A stretch of DNA of 64,000 bases from Streptomyces cinnabarinus (GTDB lineage: Bacteria; Actinomycetota; Actinomycetes; Streptomycetales; Streptomycetaceae). The notes below the pieces were generated by a model that worked only from the letters and a program-made list of their open reading frames with translations, did no database searches and had not been told where the DNA came from. Numbering within the stretch: position 1 is the first letter of the stretch; each line of letters starts with the position of its first letter. A program made the translations under genes and the position numbers. Positions 59,721 to 64,000 of the stretch are shown here, one piece after another. The stretch covers positions 7,254,001 through 7,318,000 of the forward strand of contig NZ_CP114413.1 in assembly GCF_027270315.1 (NCBI RefSeq), written 5' to 3'.

Positions 59721-62269
59721 CCGACGGTACGGCCGCGGCGGTACGCCACCCAGCCGGTCGCCGTCAGCGCCGCCGCCAGCGCGGCCACGGTGCCGACGGC
59801 GACGCCGGTGGAGGCCAGGCTGCCTCCTGTGGTGGAGGTGTTGGTGCCGGTGGCTCCGGTGCCTCCCGCGCTGGACGAGGTGCCGCCGGTGCCTCCTCCG
59901 GTGCCGCCCGTGCCGCCGTTGTTGCCGGCGCCGTCGTCGGTGTCCACCGGGTCCTGTCCGACGAAGCTCACCGGCACCTTGACGTCCTGGGTGCGGTCGC
60001 CGGAGAGGGTGTGGTCGGCGCGGGTCGCCAGGACGCACTTCGCCTTGAAGCAGTCGGTGAAGTCGTCCTTGGCGTCCACCGTCAGCTCCACCTCGAAGGT
60101 GCCGCCATCGCTGTACGGCGTCGCCAGGTCCTGGCCGTAGTCCGGCGGGTTGGAGGAGATCCATGCGGAGGAGTGGGACGCGCCGCTCATGTCCACCCCG
60201 CCGATGCAGGGCGTCGGCAGCTCACCGGCGCCGTTGTCGACGCACAGGGCGACATAGACGCCCTTGTCGACGTCGTAGCCGGAGCCGGTGACCTTGAGGG
60301 TCTGGTCCTCGGTGGCCAGGTGGTTGACCGGGGTGACGGTGAGCTTCTGGCCCTCGGGCCCGGTGACGGTCTTGGAGCCGGAGGGTGTCTCGGGCGACTC
60401 GCCGCCGTCTCCGTCTCCGTCACCGCCGCCGTTGTCGCCCCCGTCGTCGGCCGCCTTGACCGTCAGGGTGATCGGCGAAGTGCGGGTGGTGCCGACGGAG
60501 TTGGTGAACTCGGCCCGGTACCGGTAGCCGTCCTGCGTCTCCAGCGCGGTGAAGGTGTAGGCGTTCTCGTCCGCGCCCTCGACCGCCGACCAGGTCTGGC
60601 CGCCGTCCGGGCTGACCTGCCAGCGCACGGCCGGTTCCGGGGTGCCCTCGGCCGCCGCGACGAAGGTGACCTTGTCGCCGGTGGTGACGGACTGGTCGGT
60701 GGGGGACTGGGTCACCTTCGGCGACATGCGCAGGTCGTACTTGACGACCTTGCTCTCCGCCGACTGGGTGACGTACACGGACGTGGCGCCCGGCGCGACC
60801 GCGATGCCCGCGTAGGTGCCGGTGCGGACGCTGCCAGGCAGCGCGACCGCGTCGGCCGCGGGCCGGAAGCTCGCGCTGTCGAGGATCTCCAGGGACCCGG
60901 TGTTGTCCGTGGCGCCGTCGGAAAGGTCCTCGCGCAGGACGAAGGCGCGCCCGGTGGCCTTGTCGAAGGCCGCCGCCATGGCCCGGTCCTGGCCCGTGAG
61001 GGTGGCCAGCGGCTTGCCGTCCTTGTCGAGGACGAGCACCGAACTGCCGCTGCCCACCCAGACGTTGCCGGTCGCGGGGTCCGGCTCGACGAACGTCAGG
61101 ACATCGGCGGGGAGTTCCGCCGTGGCCGTGACCCGGAAGGTGGCGGTGTCCACGCGGCGCAGCACCGGCTTGCCCTCGGCGGTACCGACGGACCAGGCCG
61201 CGTCGCGAGCGGCGTCCACGCCGAGTTCGGAGCCGCCCTCCAGGGCGATCGTCGCTTTCACGGCACCGGTCGCCGGCTCGGTCCGGCGCAGCTCACCGCC
61301 CGCCGCGATCAGCACTGTCGAGGTGTCGGAGTCCTGGCCGACGCCGGTGAAGGAGGCCCCGTTGAACCACAGGCCCTGGGCCGTGGCGTCGCCGTCCTTG
61401 GCGGTGCCGATGCCTCGCAGCGGGTAGTGGAAGACCACACCGTCGCCGGGCAGCGGGGCGATGATCCGACGGACCACCCGAGGCGCCAGGGTGCCGTTGA
61501 GTCCGGGCGCCTGGGCGATGTGGCCGAGGACCTCGCCGTCCCCCGCGTCCAGCGCGTACAGACCCTGCTCGGCCACGTCCGCGGTGTCGGGGATGTTGTC
61601 CGAACCGACGTACAGCTTCCCGGAGTCGGGGTGCAGCAGCAGGTCGAGGGGGCGGCCCGCGGTGGTGAACTCGGCCGCCTTCGCATAGCTGACGGTGCCC
61701 GGCGGGACGTCCACGCCGTCCCCGCCGCCGTCCCCGTCACCCGGGTCCTGGCCCTCGAAGGCGATCGGGATCCGGACGTCCTGCGAGCGGTCGCCGGCGG
61801 CGTTGTGGTCGACGCGGGTGACGACCGAGCAGGCCACCTCGAAGCAGTCGAGGCCACCGTCCTTCGCCTTGACGTTCAGCTCGACGTCGAAGGTGCCGCC
61901 CTCGCCCCAGCGTTCGGCGACGGTGCCCGCTCCCTCGTCCGAGGCGTCCCGGGGGATGATCCACCGGGAGGCCCCGCTGCCGCCGCTCTGGTCGGCGCCG
62001 CCCAGACAGGGGGTGGGGATGCGGTTGTCGCCGTTGTCCTTGCAGACGGCGACGTAGATGCCCTTGGTCTCGTCGTAGCCGGAGCCGGTGACCCGCAGCG
62101 TCTCCCCGTCCGGGTCCAGGCCGGCGGAGGCGGAGACGGAGAGTTTCTGGCCGTCCTTGCCGAGTGCCGTCCTCGGGGTGTCGGCGGCCTGGGCGGTGGA
62201 TCCGGCGGCGGCTGAGGCGGCCACCAGCGCGGCGGCGCCGACGAACGCCGCCGGGCGTCTGAGATGCAT
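59717..62269 (-). CDS. Sortase-anchored surface protein with two neocarzinostatin-like domains
   Basis: 850 residues. Signal peptide 1-29. Domain A (about 40-173) has Cys 76, 88, 142 and 147 and the PTPCLGGADQSG motif. A propeller-like region follows (about 195-540; LYVGSDNIPDTADVAEQGLYALDAG, VYVTQSAESKVVKYDL). An Ig-like domain (about 545-640) is followed by a Gly/Asp linker and domain B (about 665-795), a second copy of A with PTPCIGGVDMSG. The tail has a Gly/Thr-rich wall spanner, LASTG (818-822), a membrane helix and RRGR, the signal of Streptomyces class E sortases. Domains A and B resemble the 176-residue protein encoded upstream and, by Cys spacing and beta pattern, neocarzinostatin-type Ig folds. 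Probable iron-controlled operon. Confidence 0.88.
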   Translation of the reverse strand: MHLRRPAAFVGAAALVAASAAAGSTAQAADTPRTALGKDGQKLSVSASAGLDPDGETLRVTGSGYDETKGIYVAVCKDNGDNRIPTPCLGGADQSGGSGASRWIIPRDASDEGAGTVAERWGEGGTFDVELNVKAKDGGLDCFEVACSVVTRVDHNAAGDRSQDVRIPIAFEGQDPGDGDGGGDGVDVPPGTVSYAKAAEFTTAGRPLDLLLHPDSGKLYVGSDNIPDTADVAEQGLYALDAGDGEVLGHIAQAPGLNGTLAPRVVRRIIAPLPGDGVVFHYPLRGIGTAKDGDATAQGLWFNGASFTGVGQDSDTSTVLIAAGGELRRTEPATGAVKATIALEGGSELGVDAARDAAWSVGTAEGKPVLRRVDTATFRVTATAELPADVLTFVEPDPATGNVWVGSGSSVLVLDKDGKPLATLTGQDRAMAAAFDKATGRAFVLREDLSDGATDNTGSLEILDSASFRPAADAVALPGSVRTGTYAGIAVAPGATSVYVTQSAESKVVKYDLRMSPKVTQSPTDQSVTTGDKVTFVAAAEGTPEPAVRWQVSPDGGQTWSAVEGADENAYTFTALETQDGYRYRAEFTNSVGTTRTSPITLTVKAADDGGDNGGGDGDGDGGESPETPSGSKTVTGPEGQKLTVTPVNHLATEDQTLKVTGSGYDVDKGVYVALCVDNGAGELPTPCIGGVDMSGASHSSAWISSNPPDYGQDLATPYSDGGTFEVELTVDAKDDFTDCFKAKCVLATRADHTLSGDRTQDVKVPVSFVGQDPVDTDDGAGNNGGTGGTGGGTGGTSSSAGGTGATGTNTSTTGGSLASTGVAVGTVAALAAALTATGWVAYRRGRTVG

Positions 62270-62317
62270 CGGAGTTCCTCACTTGTCGGGTGCGCCGGCA
62301 CCCCGGGATCGGGCCGG

Positions 62318-62348
62318 GGCCGGGCCCTCGGGTGGGGAGGGCCCGGCC
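62318..62348 (-). terminator. Perfect 12-bp hairpin between the two neocarzinostatin-like genes
   Basis: GGCCGGGCCCTC (62318-62329) pairs with GAGGGCCCGGCC (62337-62348), 7-base loop, beginning 12 bases after the stop of the small secreted protein gene. Lacking a T-run, it may be a partial terminator or an mRNA-stabilising end that gives more of the small protein than of the anchored one. Confidence 0.6.
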
Positions 62349-62359
62349 TGCCGGGTTGC

Positions 62360-62890
62360 CTACTGGAAGGTGATCGGGACGTGCACGTCGTACTTGCGGT
62401 CATTGGTGTCGAAGTGGTCGGCGCGCGTGACGATCGCGCAGTCGACGTCCTGGCCGCAGACACTGCCGTCGTCGAGGGTCGCCTTGACGAAGATGTTCAC
62501 GTTGAAGGTGCCGCCGGTGCCGAACTTGGAGCTGTTGGCGAACATGCCGCCGAAGACGTTGTTGACCCAGTGCGAGGCGCCGGTGGAGCCGCTCTCGTCC
62601 TGGCCGCCCAGACACGGGGTGGGCTTGGCGGCGCCCGGGGCGCCCTCGACGACGCACAGGCCGACGTAGATGCCCTGGCCCGGGTTGAAGCCGGAGCCGG
62701 TGACGTTGATGACCTGGCCGGCCGCGGACGCCGAGTTCGGGGCGGTCACCGAGAGGTTGTAGGTGGTGGAGCCGTCCACGATCGTGCGGGTCGAGGTGGC
62801 GGCGGAGGCCGACGTCGCCAGGCCCAGGGTCAGGGCGGCGGAGGCGGCGACGGCGAGGCCCGCGCGGGCGGCGGCAGGAACGACTCTCAT
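62360..62890 (-). CDS. Secreted neocarzinostatin-like protein, iron-regulated
   Basis: 176 residues. Signal peptide with cleavage expected after ASA-30. The mature domain has Cys at 79, 93, 145 and 151, fitting two disulfides as in neocarzinostatin. It carries the motifs VTGSGFNPGQGIYVGLC, PTPCLGGQDESG and CAIVTRADHFDTNDRKYDVHVPITF, all repeated in the 850-residue protein encoded next. ATG 62890 follows AGAAGGG. An iron box overlaps its promoter. No enediyne genes are present, so it is not a chromoprotein apoprotein of an antibiotic cluster; binding of heme, siderophore or another ligand is inferred. Confidence 0.85.
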   Translation of the reverse strand: MRVVPAAARAGLAVAASAALTLGLATSASAATSTRTIVDGSTTYNLSVTAPNSASAAGQVINVTGSGFNPGQGIYVGLCVVEGAPGAAKPTPCLGGQDESGSTGASHWVNNVFGGMFANSSKFGTGGTFNVNIFVKATLDDGSVCGQDVDCAIVTRADHFDTNDRKYDVHVPITFQ

Positions 62891-62922
62891 CGGAGAACCC
62901 TTCTTGGAGAGCGAGGAGTTAC

Positions 62923-62941
62923 TTAGGTAAGGCTAACCTAA
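62923..62941. promoter_or_regulatory. IdeR/DmdR iron box
   Basis: TTAGGTAAGGCTAACCTAA differs at one base from the 19-bp consensus TTAGGTTAGGCTAACCTAA of DtxR/IdeR/DmdR repressors. The symmetric arms extend one to two bases further out on each side (9-bp arms at 62920-62928 and 62936-62944). It lies 33 bases upstream of ATG 62890 and next to a -35 TTGACA (62960-62965, minus strand), so it would overlap the -10. Expected behaviour: repression with Fe2+, expression under iron limitation. Confidence 0.93.
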
Positions 62942-62970
62942 GTATCAGTTGATGTTGGTTGTCAACGGCT

Positions 62971-63837
62971 TCAGGACTTGGCCGTCCGTACACCGAAGCC
63001 CGCGGCGGCGCGGCGCTCGCCGGAGACGCCGTACAGCTCCACCGTGTGCTCGCCCTCGGCGGTGGTGGCGTACACCGGGAACTCGCGGGAGACGCGGCCC
63101 TGTTCATCGGCCGTCACCTGGTACCGGGTGTCCTGGTCGATCGCGACGAGCAACACCTCACCGGGCTCGAATCCCTCGCCGGTGACCGTTTGTTGGGAGC
63201 CCGCGGACAACTCGGGGGCGCTCACGATGGCTTGTGGGGGTGTGACGACCGCGGGAGGTGTGGTCGGAGGCGTTGCCTGCGGGGGCTCGGCGGCCACTGT
63301 GCCGGTTCCCACTGTCACGTCGAATCGGCCAAGGGCGGACCCCGGGGTGAACTCCTGCCCGCTCCACCGCGAGAGCAGCGCCGCGCCCTCGTCGGTGAGC
63401 GAGGCGGTCAGGCCGGTCCAGGTCACCCCGCCGGTGCGGACCGCGGTGTCGCCGGGTTCCACCTCGGCCAGGGCGAGTTCACGCGCCTCGCCGTCGACGG
63501 CCGTACGGGTGCGGAGCGCCCCCGAGTCGCCGTCCAAGTGCAGGCGCAGGTCCGCCAGGATCAGCGGGGGCGCAGTCTCGGCGGCCGGCGCCAGTTGGGC
63601 CGTACCGCCCAACTTCAGGTCCATGGCGCCGGTTTCGGGGTCGGCCGAGCCGCTGGTGGCCGGCAGCCAGGCCGGGCGGGCCGAACCTCCGAGGGTCAGC
63701 TCACCCGTGTCGAGCGTCCAGCTGACGTAGCCGCCGGACACCTCCGTGTCCTGTGCCGCCGCGGTGCCCTGCCCCAGCAGGGCCAGCAGCGCGCCGCCCG
63801 CGACCACGGCGGCACCGGGTCTCTTCGTCATCGTCAA
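62971..63837 (-). CDS. Secreted HtaA-domain protein (heme-transport associated)
   Basis: 288 residues. Signal peptide about 1-28 (GAAVVAGGALLALLGQGTAAAQD). An HtaA-like domain follows at about 30-185: GGYVSWTLDTGELTLGGSARPAWL, LILADLRLHLDGDSGALRTRT and TWTGLTASLTDEGAALLSRWSGQEFTPGSALGRFDVTVG. A Pro/Thr linker (about 188-212) leads to a small Ig-like domain (VTGEGFEPGEVLLVAIDQDTRY). In Corynebacterium HtaA proteins bind heme at the cell surface. No sorting signal is present here, so it is secreted or held by a partner. AGGAGA precedes the ATG; it follows the LASTG protein gene by 31 bases. Confidence 0.82.
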   Translation of the reverse strand: MTMTKRPGAAVVAGGALLALLGQGTAAAQDTEVSGGYVSWTLDTGELTLGGSARPAWLPATSGSADPETGAMDLKLGGTAQLAPAAETAPPLILADLRLHLDGDSGALRTRTAVDGEARELALAEVEPGDTAVRTGGVTWTGLTASLTDEGAALLSRWSGQEFTPGSALGRFDVTVGTGTVAAEPPQATPPTTPPAVVTPPQAIVSAPELSAGSQQTVTGEGFEPGEVLLVAIDQDTRYQVTADEQGRVSREFPVYATTAEGEHTVELYGVSGERRAAAGFGVRTAKS

Positions 63838-63868
63838 GTCTCCTAGGGATTACGGGAATCAGGGGACG

Positions 63869-64000
63869 TCAGTGCACGCCGGCCCGGCGCCGACGCGCCC
63901 AGAGCCAGGTCCAGGCACCGGCCCCGACCAGCGCCACCGCGGTCAGTCCGACGGGCAGCGCGAGGGAACCGGTGCTGGCCAGCGGGCCCTTCGGCTCATC
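63869..64000 (-). CDS. 3' end of a LASTG-anchored surface protein (partial)
   Basis: The last 43 codons of a gene entering from beyond the window. They read DEPKGPLASTGSLALPVGLT, a hydrophobic helix (VALVGAGAWTWLWA) and an RRRR tail before TGA. LASTG is the same sortase signal as in the 850-residue protein. The rest of the gene is outside the window; given the HtaA gene downstream it is probably another heme-uptake surface protein. Confidence 0.75.
   Translation of the reverse strand, partial: DEPKGPLASTGSLALPVGLTAVALVGAGAWTWLWARRRRAGVH

Noticed and set aside
59717..62890. Enediyne antibiotic cluster suggested by neocarzinostatin-like domains
   Set aside because: No polyketide synthase, enediyne tailoring or resistance genes are present; the iron box and LASTG signals point to surface iron biology.

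Overview
The window is typical Streptomyces chromosome. G+C is very high with strong third-position G/C bias, there are many GTG starts, and the gene content is characteristic: DUF397 and DUF5753 regulators, an NsdA-like regulator, an F420-dependent luciferase-like oxidoreductase, a SpoIIE-type phosphatase carrying an anti-sigma-like ATPase, crotonyl-CoA carboxylase/reductase, and LASTG sortase signals. I saw no rRNA, tRNA, CRISPR array, insertion sequence or phage gene. Gene order, as far as I remember, resembles the S. coelicolor SCO64xx region.

Layout. 0-7.6 kb: a reductive pyrimidine-degradation locus (class III aminotransferase, PucR regulator, beta-ureidopropionase, dihydropyrimidinase, F420-type oxidoreductase, NCS1 permease) with repeated operator-like sites. 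7.6-11.4 kb: a DUF3558-like exported protein, an AhpD-like protein and a NarL-type two-component pair. 11.4-18.9 kb: a dense Streptomyces-specific regulatory block containing a DUF574-type methyltransferase, a degenerate kinase-like ORF running into it, DUF397 plus XRE/DUF5753, an NsdA-like TPR protein with a TTA codon, a RsbW-like ATPase, a DUF6624-like protein, a sigma-like small protein, a zinc-finger HTH protein and a 90-residue small ORF. 19.2-25.5 kb: a gamma-glutamyltransferase-like protein, an inositol-monophosphatase-like enzyme, an FAD oxidoreductase, a macro-domain hydrolase and a membrane protein. 25.5-29.9 kb: a nickel/cobalt sensor (NmtR-like) divergent from a P1B4 ATPase (CtpJ/NmtA-like), then an Ada/AlkA fusion and an O6-alkylguanine methyltransferase. 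30-37.8 kb: a ferredoxin / reductase / P450 operon, then sirtuin, NUDIX, ADP-ribosylglycohydrolase and glycerate kinase. 37.8-48.7 kb: phosphatidylserine synthase and decarboxylase, followed by the ethylmalonyl-CoA pathway genes (methylsuccinyl-CoA dehydrogenase, mesaconyl-CoA hydratase, CoA-ester lyase, ethylmalonyl-CoA mutase, crotonyl-CoA carboxylase/reductase), a TetR regulator and a tandem-duplicated 3-hydroxybutyryl-CoA dehydrogenase. 49-59.7 kb: mixed single genes. 59.7-64 kb: an iron-controlled surface module.

The most promising uncharacterised system is at the right end. An almost perfect IdeR/DmdR iron box (62923-62941) overlaps the promoter of a secreted 176-residue protein with a neocarzinostatin-like fold. 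The next gene encodes an 850-residue wall-anchored protein (LASTG signal) carrying two more copies of that domain around a propeller-like core and an Ig-like module. Upstream lie an HtaA (heme-transport-associated) protein and the end of another LASTG protein. This looks like a sortase-displayed iron or heme acquisition layer.

Other notable points: a promoter for the crotonyl-CoA carboxylase operon with a perfect palindrome filling the -35/-10 spacer; a pyrimidine pathway in which an F420-type enzyme may replace dihydropyrimidine dehydrogenase; and the regulatory block at 11-19 kb.
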